Positions 24,201 to 37,880 of a DNA stretch of 64,000 bases are shown here, in pieces; positions within the stretch are counted from its first letter, which is position 1, and each line of letters opens with the position of its first letter. The notes beneath the pieces are model-generated. The model was not told where the DNA came from, did not search any database, and saw only the letters and a program-made list of their open reading frames with translations. The DNA is from Rhea pennata (Eukaryota > Chordata > Aves > Rheiformes > Rheidae). The DNA lies in contig NC_084663.1 of the NCBI RefSeq assembly GCF_028389875.1, forward strand, positions 161,353,801 to 161,417,800, in the 5' to 3' direction. Both the position numbers and the translations under genes were made by a program.

Positions 24201-27200
24201 AGGGTGACAAAGCACTGCAATAGGTTGCCCAGAGAGGTTGTGGAGTCTCCTTCTCCGGAGATAGTCCAAATCCACCTGGATGCGATCCTGTGCAACATAC
24301 TTCAGAGGACCCTGCTTGATCAAGGAGGTTGAACCTCCCCAGAGGCCCCTTCCAACCTCAGCCATTCTATGATTCTGTGACCTTCCTTAGAAAATTCAAA
24401 AATTTCGTGACGTTGAGTTTTTAAAACTGCTTACTGTTTTTCTTGCTGTGTTTAAGGCTACTAACTACAGTCCCATGTTAAGTTCTGCCAGTGTGCAGGC
24501 ACAACAGAATTACAGAGTACATGCTTTATGCAAACCCTGTATGGGAAGTGTAGTCTCAAGAGCAGATTCAGATAATTGCTTCTGGCAGCATTACAGGTAT
24601 CCAGGAAGGTAAAGCAGTGTCTGATCTCTCCCCCTGCACTGAAAACATGCCAGGGAGAAAACAGTTTTGTTTCATGCTGTTATGCACTTCCATTTCTCCA
24701 AGCACTCACCTAATACATCCAAAGGCATTAAAACAGAATCGTCCCAATGGATTTATGACTCTTATTATAATTATCATTTACTTATTAATGCAACTGTCTG
24801 ATACTGCTAATTATTTAAAATGTATTTAAGTAAGTCTAAGCAAGCTGTATCCTCTCCTAAAAGATACCGGATATAACCCACTATTTTAAGGACAACTTTG
24901 CTGTACTAAAACAAGTGCAAACCACAAACTAATCAAAATAAATTTAACAGGAGGTATTTGTGTAAACCTAATCACTAGCACTGACTACAGATGAAAACGT
25001 AGCGTAGAATCAAAGTGCCCATTACTAGTTTTTGCGACACTGACTGCATTGTAAAGGCCCCCAGATTTATATAGAAACCGTACATAGCCGTACCTTCCTC
25101 ATACAGGTCTTCTAACAAATAAGCTTCTGCTCTGTCTTTCAAAGCATTCACATTGGTTGGTTCCAGCTGAAGAACTTCTGTACAAACTTGTATGGCCTCT
25201 GTAGCCTGCTGATTCTAAAGAAAAGGGGGAAAGTCCAAATTGTGTTTTCATTTCTTTCTTTTTTCTTTTAAGAAGAACAAACTTACAAAAGGACAGAGAA
25301 GTAGAATTACCTTCGATAAGCAGTGGCAGATCCTTTCTTTGGCACGAGTAGCATAAACTGGGACTTCTGGCTCAGTTTTCATTACAGAATCATATTTACT
25401 GATAGCATCTTCATATCTGATTAAAACAGAGATGAGCATGGTGTCATGAAGTTCAATAACTATTTCTGAATGCTGTCAGAGAAATTCATATTTTCACATT
25501 TTCTAGCTATGTGTCTTAACTATAACAGCCTTAGGGGTCTAATGCAAGGCAGCACTATGAAGAAAACTTTCAGCCACTTGAATTATATTTCCATTCCCTT
25601 TTCTGTGCTGTGAGACATAAGAACAGGCACTATACTGCAAACACTGTACTATTTGCTTTTTTTGGACAGGAAAGAAAGATTTCCTGACATCGGCTTGAAC
25701 CAGGCAGTTGAGTTTTTTCTACCTTTTCCTCAGCAAGTCACATAATAGAATGCATTTTGCTTTGACAGTTTTAAGGCAGCTGAAGTTTAATAGTTAGTAA
25801 GAAACACATTAGAAAGTATCACCTAAAAATGTTAGTGTCTGAAGTCATGGGTTGCTACAAACTAGAAAACAACTCACATTTTTAGCTCTGTGATGGCTTC
25901 CTGAAAATGTGCCAACACTGGGTTAAATGAAAGACTAGTCTTTAGACTAAAAACAGTAGTAAATTAGCAGTGTCTCTTTAAGGCAAAGGTCTAAAGACAC
26001 GGTCCTGCAGTATCTGAGAACCGACAAACATTATCCTCACTTCTGTGTTACTGCTTTACCACAAAGTTAAATAAGCACAAGGTAAGACATTGGCATCACA
26101 AGGACTCAGAATAGGGTTGTCACTACATGAGTCAGTATTTTCATCGTAATTTGAGAGCTATGTTCACTTCAACTGACAGATGAAAAGAGCATCACTCAAA
26201 CAGCTCTTCAGTCAACAATGAACTGGTGCCTCAGGAGCTATCCTTCTCTATAGAATGTGCACTTACCTGCCTTCTCTGATGTATTCTTCTGCTGATTCAA
26301 TCTGCTTATTGAGTTTCTTTACATGTTTATAGAGAGAGAAACATTGCTTATGGTCTTGATCAAGTTTCAGACACTCCCGGACTTCACTTTTCACATGGGG
26401 AAGGAAAAACAAGAATAAAAACACCACACATTATGAAATTCAATGTGAAGACACAATGCAGTATCTATAAGCTAACCAGAACAATGACTGACTTCTTTGC
26501 ACACTTTCTCTCCTTTGTGCAAAAATATCATCCCATGAATTTAAAGTGAGTGAAAAGAAAGTCTTCCTGAACTCAGGAAAAATTTGTTTGTTGTCACTTA
26601 ATTATTTTGTATTGCCAAGTATTACAGAATTGTGAAAGTTATATTAATATAACAGAGCAAACACTAGAAGAAAAAGATATACTCTGGGAAATAATTTATA
26701 TCTAACATTTAGCAGATACAATCATTTGTAATTTTCCTGCATGTTTAACTTGGATATATTACAGCAAACTTGCACATAAGTACAGCAAACTTGCACATAT
26801 TTTACACTGCCTGAAACAGACAAAGTTCAGCTAAGACCCCAAACTCTACTTCATAGAATATCAGCCAAGTCTTAGTCCGATTTCACTCTGAAGACTGTTT
26901 AATCAGGCCTTGATTAAGGCAGGTATCCTTTTAAAGGGACAATGGTCTTTAGAAGTCTCCAGAATGCAGTGATTAAGGAATAGAAGTTGTCTATTCATAA
27001 AAAATCATTATTACACAACTAAGGTGGTATTCTCAGAAAAAAAAAATGCAATGCTATTCTTAAGCAAGGAAAGAAAAAGTGGAAAATCATTAAGTTTGTA
27101 AAGGAAAGAGGAAGAAAATAAGAGAAAGAAAAGACTAATTATCCACTAAAACCAAGAGCTATACAACTTCTACCTTTCTTAGTGCATCTGATGATGCAAA

Positions 27201-30200
27201 AAGTAGTATCAAAGCAGAATAAAGGAAAGATGCCTATTCTTTCATTCTAACACCATTCTATTATTCAAAGAGCTCTCTCAAGTGCATTTATAAAAAATCC
27301 TTAAGTTTAGTTATTAGCACAGGAAGTTCTTCCACGATTTCATAGAACAAAGTGTGCTATAAGCTCCAGAGATGAAATATATTCTAGAAAGGGATCTCTA
27401 ATGCAACCAAATTGGCTAGGTGCTATTTACTGTGATGAACATATATATTTTTGCCCAAGTATAAACTAAATTCATGTAACTAGAGGCACTGCTATTTGTA
27501 CCCACTTGCCTTTGCCTCATACTGCCAAGACAAGACAAACTCAAGTTTTTTTAATCACCCTCACCTCCTACTGAACAGGTTCTGTGGCATAAACTATACT
27601 GGAAAGAACTCTCTGATGACGCCAGTAATGCATCTGAGACCACGAACTTCATGGAAACTGTTCACATGCAACACAACAGGATTATACCATTTGTCCCAGC
27701 TGAGCTCAAGGAATATGAAGTGAACAGGCTGGACTGGGCAAAGATAGTTATCCCACAGGACTGACTAGGGACATAAGGGACTAGCACTTAAATCTAACTG
27801 AGGAAGAATAAAAGGATAAGATTACAAACATCATCCAAAGTATCTGAAGCTATCAACAAGAATGAAAGATCTCCAGCTCTTTGAGTTTGGATAAGAAAAG
27901 AAAAAAAAAAATGTAATCATTTGTTTCCACTCTTAAAAATAAGAACTTGACCCTAAGACTCACTTTTGCCTGTATAGCAAACTTAGACTGAGTTGAGGTT
28001 CAGGAGACTCAAAACAAAAATCTTCTCTACTCAAACATGTTTAGAGAAGCACATTCTTCCAGGAAAGAGGAAAAAAAGAATAGAAATAGTAAACGTAAGC
28101 AACTCTGATAGACCTGCACTATGGCATTTACTTGGCAGAACAAGATGCTAGGAATTATTGATGGCCGGTCTACAAAGAACAAGCGTGGTGCCTTCACTGC
28201 CAGTTCTCAGCATCTGAAAAAGGTTAAATTCAGACTAGAGTTGCTACTCCATTTGAAAAAAAACAAAAACAAATAAAAACTTCACAGCTTATCATAAACT
28301 ATGGAGTTTTAACGCATTACATTTTCTGTCTTAATTCTTACAAACTCAAGAAACAGCAAAATTACCTGAGTGATAACTCATGGTCCCCAAGCTGATAATA
28401 TATTCTGCTGATTTTATAGAAGGCTTCAGTGTTATCATTCTTTAATTTGGCAGCAGCTTTCAAGTCACTAATGGCTTTGCTTGGTTCCCCTTCCTTTATA
28501 TAGCACTCAGCTCGAAGTTCCCGCAGCTCTGCATCCCAAACACAAACCTTGAGAAATCAAAATGAAAGCTTGACTTTGGTCCATAAACACGTCACGTCTT
28601 TCTCCTCCACCAAAGAAAAATCCCATTTAATTTCATTTTGCCAACTGCAATAGCATAAGGTTCAAGTACCATGTGGAGCACATGAAATCAGCATCTCCAC
28701 TTCCTGGTAGATGCTGTGATGCACCTGGCCAAATAGAAAACAAAGGCCCGAAAAAAATATTAATGATTCAATGAGCTCTTGCAGGGAGACTAATTAAATC
28801 CACTGGCATTGATTAAACTGGGACAGTCTGCTAAACCTCAAGAACCATAAATTACTGCATCTTTGCAAAACAGTGAGGGAAATAAACAGCAAGAACCAAG
28901 CTGTCAGCTGTCCTCTAGAAAGATGACTGCAGGTAAGCTTTAGCTATACAAGATTTCATCTCAGTATCTGGAGTTTAAAGATTTATACAGAAGTAACCAT
29001 GTCACTTAATGCCAAGGATAATCATTTGCAACAAAATTGCCTTGCATAATTCATTTTACAGTATTTACTCAGTTTTATCAGTTGTTTTTAAACCATGGTT
29101 TTAGAGAACAAGGCTTTTGTCTCCTCCGCTTTTCCCTCTTATGCTTTTCCGTGCTCCTCTCCATAAGGAATCTCTGGCATTTTCTTCACCGAAAGAGAAG
29201 TGCATCATAAATCCCAAATCAACAATGCTAATTTGCACGTAAAAAATCATAGCAGTTAACTGTCTTTGAACGTCTATTTCTGTAAGACATAAGATGCTTA
29301 CATGATTGAGTTATTCATGCTACTATCAGACTACCTTTACTAAATGGGGCTTATCTACAAATACAGATATCCGAGCAACAAGCTAAGAATATGCAGAGTT
29401 ATATACATTTTAACTTTGAACTATTTTGACTTTTCATTACTTTCTTCTCTTGAGAAGACAAAGTACCCACTCCACAGTAAAGATGTACCTATCAAGTTTG
29501 ATATTCAGCACATATGAATTGCCTGTGTATAGCCTAAGAAAAACCTCAAGTGTACACCCACGCTTCATTTGGCAAAATTCCCTTGCTTTGAGAGTAGCTT
29601 TTCTCCTAACTTCCCCAAGAATACTGAACCACAGAAGAAAAGAAAAGATAATCAAGAAAGTTATCTATAATACAAGTTTAACTGAAATGATACAGTTAAC
29701 TAACTACAGTGACCTATTATTTTAGCTTAGCTGCAGCTAGTGCTCAGCATTCTCCACTTTCCAACTTCATTACGGACTGCTGGTCCAGCAGAATTGAGCC
29801 AGTACTTCAACTGTTTTCACATTGGTGAAGTTGTTCAAATAAAAATACACAGATGTCAGACGGAAGCTCTTATTTCCCTTTCATAGCACCATTTCACTTA
29901 ACACTTACTGCCAAGATTTCATCAAGAAGAGAAATAGCGCCTTCATAATCCTCTTGCTGGTAGGCAGACAATGCTTGTGCATGCAGGCGCTGTAGCTCAT
30001 CAGATTTTGTCAGCTGAGACTGGGCTTCTTTTTCCTCATTATTGCTGGGATTGGATTTGAGCTGCAAACATTAACAAGAGAGACTGAACTGCTTGTTCAA
30101 GGATCTCTGTCCTATTAATAATGACATCATGGAAATTTGACTGAAGCTGCAAATTAAGCAAAATGAGTTTTAAAATTCCACTGGAAACATTTTCAACTCC

Positions 30201-33200
30201 AAAATTGAAAGAAAGAAGTTCTTGGCTTCTGTACAAGTTGTCAGAAACCACAGATTTCTTAATTCCTCTCCTCAACCTCCTCAATCATTTACCATTGGAT
30301 ACATGACACAACAACAGGGCTCCTCCTGGAAGTCATGAACCTCCTCAGCTCCAGCCTACTTAATTTATCTCTTTGCAGACAGTTATTAAACATAAGATTT
30401 CTCAGTATCATTTACCACATATACCTACACAGCATATCAGGTGCTCCATTTCAAGCAACATACATAAATTCTTTACAACAACGATTGCAAGATGCAACAG
30501 CTAGTATTATTGTAAGGCTACATTTATTATGCTTTCCCATAAAGACTGCCTATAGCAAAAAGTAAAGATGCTTCAGATGGGTGAAAGGCTCAGCTAGGAT
30601 TTCATGCACTTTGTTTCATGTGAGGTCTTATACAAGTCTACGGTTCTGTCTTCAAACGCCTTCCTTTCTCAAAGCCCTCTGACCAAGGAGGAGTGGTTAC
30701 ATTGGAATCACCTCTATCTGCATATGCAGCTTTACATGTTCAAAGAAAGAACAAGTCAAAATTCTCACAGACAACTCTGCTATCACCTAGGAGGACAAAT
30801 GGGGCCAGGCAGAATCTCATCTATTTCCTTGCAAACCCAGCACATCATTTGTAGAATTAATGTAGCTCAAGTAAGACACTGGCTTCACACTTGCAGCAGA
30901 TCAGAATGTCTTCCAGAGAGTTTTAAAGGGAGGGATCGGCAGGACTTCAACTCATTTGATTAAACTTGCATGACCTTGCATTTTAAGCACCATTTCTTCT
31001 AAAACTACAAAGTCCTCAAAGTCATCCAGTACCTACTCTTTCCTCCTTGACCTTGAAGATGCCTTCCTATATTTTTCTCATCAGCAAGTTCTTCAAATGC
31101 TCATAGTAATTCTCTAATGTAGCGTAATACAATAAAATCAACCCTAAAAATTCCTTTAACAAGACTTCCCCTAGTTCTAACACTTAAATATATGAAAGAA
31201 AAAGAAAGCTGAGCAAATGCAAGCCTACAGGACTACAAACCTTTTTTGGAAGTTCTGAACTCTAGTTCCAGCTGACTTTAATTTCCTCCCTTGATTTTTC
31301 AACTCTTTATTTCAAAAACAAAACAAAACAAAAAACAAACAAAAAAACCCAAGAAGCTTTGCTACAGGTAACTTTATAAACTGAATCAATTCCAAGTGTT
31401 ATTTTCCATAAATAGTTTTTCTACTAAAGTCAAATACTTATGAAAAAAACCCACTTAAAACAACATCACTCTCCTTCCAGGAAATTCTCATGGACAATCT
31501 GTTAGTAAGCAAATCCAAGAATATTAAATCTAATATTACTTTGATAACTTCAGTTTTGTATTTTTATGCCAGTAGTTCTCACTCTGTTTTGAAGGCTCCT
31601 TGAACATATTTTCTGACCACAATAACTGAGCCGTCTCTTTAGGAATAATATTATCTACTTACACTAATTTAAATAAAGTATACCTAAGTACTTTCATCCT
31701 ACTATCTATTCATTCACCACATGGCTGAAGCCTTATTTTCCTGCTTGAATCTTCCCACCAGCTACTGGGATCAGACTACTCAGTCTCCCAAACACCTCAA
31801 AAATCTCACATTCAATCATTCTTTCCCTCACCTTGACCATCCTTCACTTATCTCATGAAAACACCGTGCTCCTTGGAATCATAGTATGTTGCTTGCAGCT
31901 TATTTGCAGCAAAATCAGTTGACTATGGAAAGCAAATGCTACAGGGGGTTATGAAATAAATTCCTACTGGTAGGCAACAAAGACCCATCTGAGTGAAATA
32001 TCCTGCATAATTTTAGGTAGCACAAACTGGCCAGTAATAGAACAAAGGGAAAAAAAAATTCAAACCATCATTCAAAGCCCATCAACTGTTTGCATGCTAC
32101 AGTATGGTGAAAATATACATTCAGCAGAAGCTTTTAATAAGTAATTGGTATTTTGCTGTGACGCTCTAATCTATAATGTTAATGGCGGGGGGGGGGGGGG
32201 TTTGTTTATTAAGCTCCCAGAAAAGAGCCAGAACTGTTGTCTGATGTTTTTGTATTGATTTATTTTTATATTGATGTACTTTAAACATTTTCTCCATGCT
32301 TTTGCCCAGTGATCAGAGGACTGTCACATCACTACCAATAACTGGACTGCAATTCAATTACTCCTTATTCTCCTTTGGAGCACTAACTTTGAGAATGATA
32401 AGTCAAAACTGCTTGCCTCTTTACAGGGCCCAGATAAGTCAGAAAGAACAAGCACCGAGTGTACTAAGCTACTAAGAAAGGAATAAAGGATTAAAATAAA
32501 TAAAAACTACCTCAGCTGAATTAATACAGATCTAAAGCAAATCTAAAAGTCCTCTATGTGCTTCATCAAGGGCTTCATCAAGGGCCTCAACGCACAAATT
32601 AAAGGTGCATACTACTCAGGACTGCTGGATAAGACCATTGCTACTGGTGAACATGTTCCATAATGCAGTGACTACTTTTCAAGACAGTATCTTTTGCTTT
32701 CTTTGATGTTTAGTACACATGGATTAGAATGCTACATTAGCACTTTTTCCTTACTTTTAAATAAAGTCAGTACGATTCAGGAGTTAGGCATCTCAGAAGA
32801 GAAGTCAGAAATGTTTTGCAATCTATTTCCTTTTGCAGATTATTCATACAGTCAAAGACACCAATACATTTTGAGGACTTTAAAAATAAAGTTAACAAAA
32901 GCATTAAATAATTTTAACAGGTAAAAGAGAAGCAAGATACAAAAGCAGGCAGAATCATAGAAGAAATTCCTTCTTATATCCAGGTGGAACTTCCTGTGCT
33001 TCAATTTCTGCCCATTGCCTCTTGTCCTGTCACATGGGACAACTGAAAAGAGTTTAGTCCTGTCCCCTTGACACCCTCCCTTCAGGTACACATTGATAAG
33101 ATCCCCCCTCAGGCTTCTCTTCCCCAGGCTGAACAGACCTAGCTCTCACAGCCGTTCCTTCTAGGGCAGGTGCTCCAGTCCTCTGATCATCTTTGTAGCC

Positions 33201-36200
33201 CTGTGCAGGGCTCTCTGCAGTAGCTCCATGTCTCTCTTGTCCTGGGGAGCCCAGAACTGGACACAGGACTCGAGATGAGGCCTCCCCAGGGCTGAGGAGA
33301 GGGGCAGGATCACCTCCCTCCAGCTGCTGGCAACACTCTTCCCAATGCACCCCAGGAGACCATTGGCCTTCTTGGCTACAAGGGCACCTTGCTGGCTCAC
33401 GGTCAATCTGTCATCCACCAGCACTCCCAGGTCCTTCTCTGTAGAGCTGCTCTCCAGCAGGTCAGCCCCCAGCTTGTACTGGTGCCGAGGGTTATTTCTC
33501 CCTAGGTGCAGGACTCTGCACTTGCCCTTGTTGAACCTCATGAGGTTCCTCTCTGCCCAACTCTCCAGCCTCTCCAGGTCTCTCTGAATGGCAGCACAGC
33601 CCTCTGGTGTGTCAGCCACTCCTCCCAGCTTGGTATCATCAACAAACTTGCTGAGGAGGCATGCTGTCCCCTCATCCAAGTCAAAAAAAGTAATGTGACC
33701 ACTCTCCACCTACCAGAGCAGAGTAATGCAGTAAGCTTGCATGTTGTGCTGAAACTGGAAAGACGTTTCAGCTCCGCATCTTTATTTAATTAATGAAACC
33801 ATACAAGCAAGCATGCATGCATCCACCAAAACAAAGAACTTGAAACACGTACCATAAAAGCCAGTAGAAATACATAGGTAACCATAGGTGTAATATGCAG
33901 TTACTCATATGACCAGGGCGCATTACTTTCTTGTTCAATGAGTTCATATTATAACATTTATAAATACTTAATACTGATTATCATAATAAGTTCTTAGTTC
34001 GTCTCCTTTTCAGCTTGCGTTAGCAAAAACTGGAGTGTCAGGACATTAGCAGACTTAACTACAAATACTTTTATTTACAAAAAATCTAATACTGTACTAA
34101 AACCTAAACAATTACATATCCTAATGTTTCGCTGCAACTACAGTTTTACTTAAGTATGAAAGTGCCTCACCATGTTCATTATGTCACCAAGGTATGGCCA
34201 TTAGCATACTTTTACGCTCTCAAAGAACGGCGTAAAAAGCCTCTAGCAGCTAAAACAATTGCCAGTAGTATCCACGGAAAAGCACAGACAGAGCTTTACG
34301 CTGACAATCCCACTAAGCTCATACAATACATTTGCATCTCTAGCATCTCCTTTCATCCAAAGGTGGACTAGGTTACATATGGCAGCTAAGAAGCTGTCAT
34401 GGTAGCTTTTCTAGTTGAGCCAGCACGGACTGGTAACATAGAATGTCAAAGCCAGTACTTAAAAACAGCATATTCCAAGCTTTGCAGGCTTGGAAAACAA
34501 GGGAAAAGCTAAAGAACTTTTTTTCCCTCTCCCAAGAAAGCAAAACTATCTCAACTGTGATCTAAAGGCACCAGAGTAGACAGAGACTGCAAGTGTACAT
34601 ACACTGCGTCAAAAAGCAACTAAGCTACAATTGTGGTAAATACTTGCAACTGAATGATGAGTGTACTTGAGGCAGCAGAGAGCAGTGGCTGACCAAGCCA
34701 GTCATCTGCAGTCTGACTTAACAAAGCAAAGGAACAGATACCACTTACTGGGAAAAGGCAGAAAAGAAGAGATCTCATCATGCATCCAGATCTCAAGTTA
34801 TTGAATTTGGTATGTGAATGAAATGTATAGTAAAAACTGAAATCTTACTGCACTACATAGAATATGGTAAATGATTAAAACAAACAGCAAAACTCTAAAA
34901 CTCCCAAACAAAAAATACCCAGCACGACAGAAAATAAGTCTTAACAAGAGAACATACGGCATCATAGGAATCAAACTTTCCTAAGGAGCAACCTAGCTCA
35001 GTTGTTTAGTATTTTCAGTGCTGCACCATCCAGGTCATACTGCATACTGTTTGGCAGGTAGCAAACGCAGCAATGCGCCAGCAGAGAACTCCTAGCAACA
35101 TCTACCATTGGCTTGAAGAGAGACAAGTGGTTCCAGTTCCCAATAAACATCGGATTTAAACAGACTGCAACAGTTAGTAGCAGCCAGAGAGCAGAGACAC
35201 GCAGCATCTACCAAAGATGATGGGGCAGATCTCGGAATAACTACAGTGTAGCAGTATTTGAAAGATACAGATCCTGGCACATCATCTTGTTACAGACGTA
35301 TTTGAGAGATGGGACCAGTAATGCTGGCAAATGCAGCCTGCTAAATGGCAACTTAACAAGTTATTTCCCCAATTCAGAGCAAGTACTTGCAAATAGCTAT
35401 ACACATGACACCACCAGCAAGCTAACTATGTCAAAGTGGTACACAGAACCAATCAAGATCAACCATTACCCTCAAAAAAAGCCTTCTCATTTTTCACTGT
35501 AGGAGACATTAAGTCTTTTCCCATGGTCTGGCACAGAACTGAAAAGTCGCATGTATTGTCTCCAATTGAACAAAATGCAAGACTAGAAGCAACACATGCC
35601 TTTCAGACATACACATGACAGTACAGAGCAAGAAGCTGCCGTAATCACTACTACCGCTGCTGTGGGTCAACTCACTCTTTTTGACAACAGCCAAGCAAGT
35701 TAAACTTGAGAACCCCCTATTTAGATCAGTTTTTGATCAAAATTTCACTCTCTGCAGAAGACAGTGCCCAAATTAGAATATTACAGGTATTTCAAGAGCA
35801 GCTATATGCAGACCAAAAGCCTTGGAGATATTTATAGCTGATGCAAAGGACTGTCAAAAAATTTGAACTGTAAGCATTTAGAGTTTGGCAGTTCATGTGC
35901 TCTTCCTGTCCAGGAGTACAAAGCAGTTTAAGTTCCAGTAACAAGCACTCGTCATCTTTTACAGCAGCTTTCATTCATTACAAAAAAAGCAAGAAATCCC
36001 ACTGCTGTTTCCTTCACAGGAAGCAATGAAGGCCAATATCAGGGGATGTCTTTACTACTAAAAGAGTAATTCTCTATCACAGATTTACTACTGTAAATGC
36101 TGCTTTATTTTTAATTTACAGTCTAATCTCAGTATATGGGGCGAACATTCTAGAGCAAGCAAAAACTCCCCACTTTTTCTGCAAGCGAGCAAGATTAAAG

Positions 36201-37300
36201 AGAACAAAGTCATGATCCTCATTCTATTCATCAAACGCAGCTTTAGAAGCATTTGAATTTGTATTTTTCTCTTCTTCACTACCAGTGAGGAAAGCTGGCT
36301 TCTTCCACAGAACTTTCTAACTTAAGGACTTGACACAAAACACACTTTCCAACATTTACCTTGCTGCACCCAGGACATCTGCAAAAAGACATTAGTAATT
36401 CAATTCATGAAAAACAGCAGTTTTTGGCACCGAGAAAGTGCTTAGTTTATTTCTACTTGAAGTAATGAAAACCACATGTACGACAGGCTTGTAAATGCTG
36501 GATATTTGACTGCAAATACAAGTTTTCTGCTGAGAAAAGCATTTTAACAAACTGAATGATTAATGCTGTTATTTGAGAAACCACTTATATAATTAGTACA
36601 GCAGGATCGAGAATTTTATTTTCATAACTTGGTCAACATGTCAGCCATATACAAAAAAATTACAACAGCCACACACAAAGCTATAAAGATAAATATAATG
36701 CAGTAATATTACTGCTTCAGAAACACTTAAATGGTATATTTGCAGTGATAAATAAATTGAATCTAGACTAACAGTAGACAAACTATATGGGATCTATTTT
36801 CATTTTGTGTGTCAAATGCAGCTACCCTGAAGACACCACGTGCCAGTTTGAATTAATTCAATTATTTATTGCAATGTGTTGCACCCACATGTAATTTACA
36901 ATTGTATTCTTTGGATCAGCAATAAGTTCTTTTATTTAACAAGGCTTTACAATGATCTCCATTAACATCTTAAAGAAGGGATCCTCAAATACAGAAAACT
37001 TGTTACAGAACACACCACTGGAAAACATGAACACAGAGCACATGACTGTGTGCTAAGGTTTGTCAGGACTTTCTGCCTCAGAATCCCTCCCCTTCCTCCC
37101 TCTCCTCTTGAAGTTTACGGAAGAGTTACAAAATATGAGTAAGCTAACTGGCTTGCCACAGACTTGCCTTGTTTCCAGCTATATAGTTCTACATCTTCCT
37201 TTCCACTCGCTCTGAATATCTAGCTTTTCATTAATAACACAGCAAAAAGCTTTGCATTTAACATGGGAATCGTCAGGAAGAATAATAGTAGGTATCTTCA

Positions 37301-37337
<37 letters not shown>

Positions 37338-37846
37338 ACACTCATAACCTGTATGCTCAAGCCTAGATTAAAGATGTACAGGCAATTCAGCTGTAGCATT
37401 ACGTACCACAGTACATAATATACACAGATACTAACATCACAAACATCCTTAAATATTGTTGCTTAAAATATTAAGAAACTTCACAGTGCAGTTCTCCAAT
37501 AAATATACTTTTAAAAATAATTTAGCTTGCTTACAGTGAGGCAATGTTACTAATGTGGGCAGATACCTACAAATTCTGGAGTTTTGTTCTTTTATTTTTT
37601 ATAGTGCACAGATAACAAAAGTTAATTGATTGCGAAAAACATTGAGGGGAATTGAAGGAAATCTCATAGCTTGTGCTATTTAAGATGCAAACATTCCTAA
37701 CCTCAGAAATATAGCATAAAGGAAAATTCTGTACTGGCATAGCAGTGTATTAGGGTAGCACAGCTATAATTTTAGACAGATGGAAGAAAGAAAAAAAACT
37801 TACATACCTTTTTTTTTTTTTTTTTTTTTTTTTACCTTTTCCTCCC

Positions 37847-37880
<34 letters not shown>

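Larger units (their letters stand above)
18836..25093 (-). other. DNAJC3 intron 9
   Basis: It holds two CR1 3' fragments (20911-21166 and 23700-24383) inserted antisense to the gene. Both are of a subtype that differs from the other copies in the window. Otherwise it is AT-rich with no recognised element. Confidence 0.6.

Noticed and set aside
26761..26799. Tandem 18-mer duplication as a CRISPR-like or regulatory array
   Set aside because: Only two copies with a 3-nt gap; a simple local duplication in a vertebrate intron.
32559..32585. Tandem CTTCATCAAGGG units
   Set aside because: Two 12-nt units only; trivial slippage.
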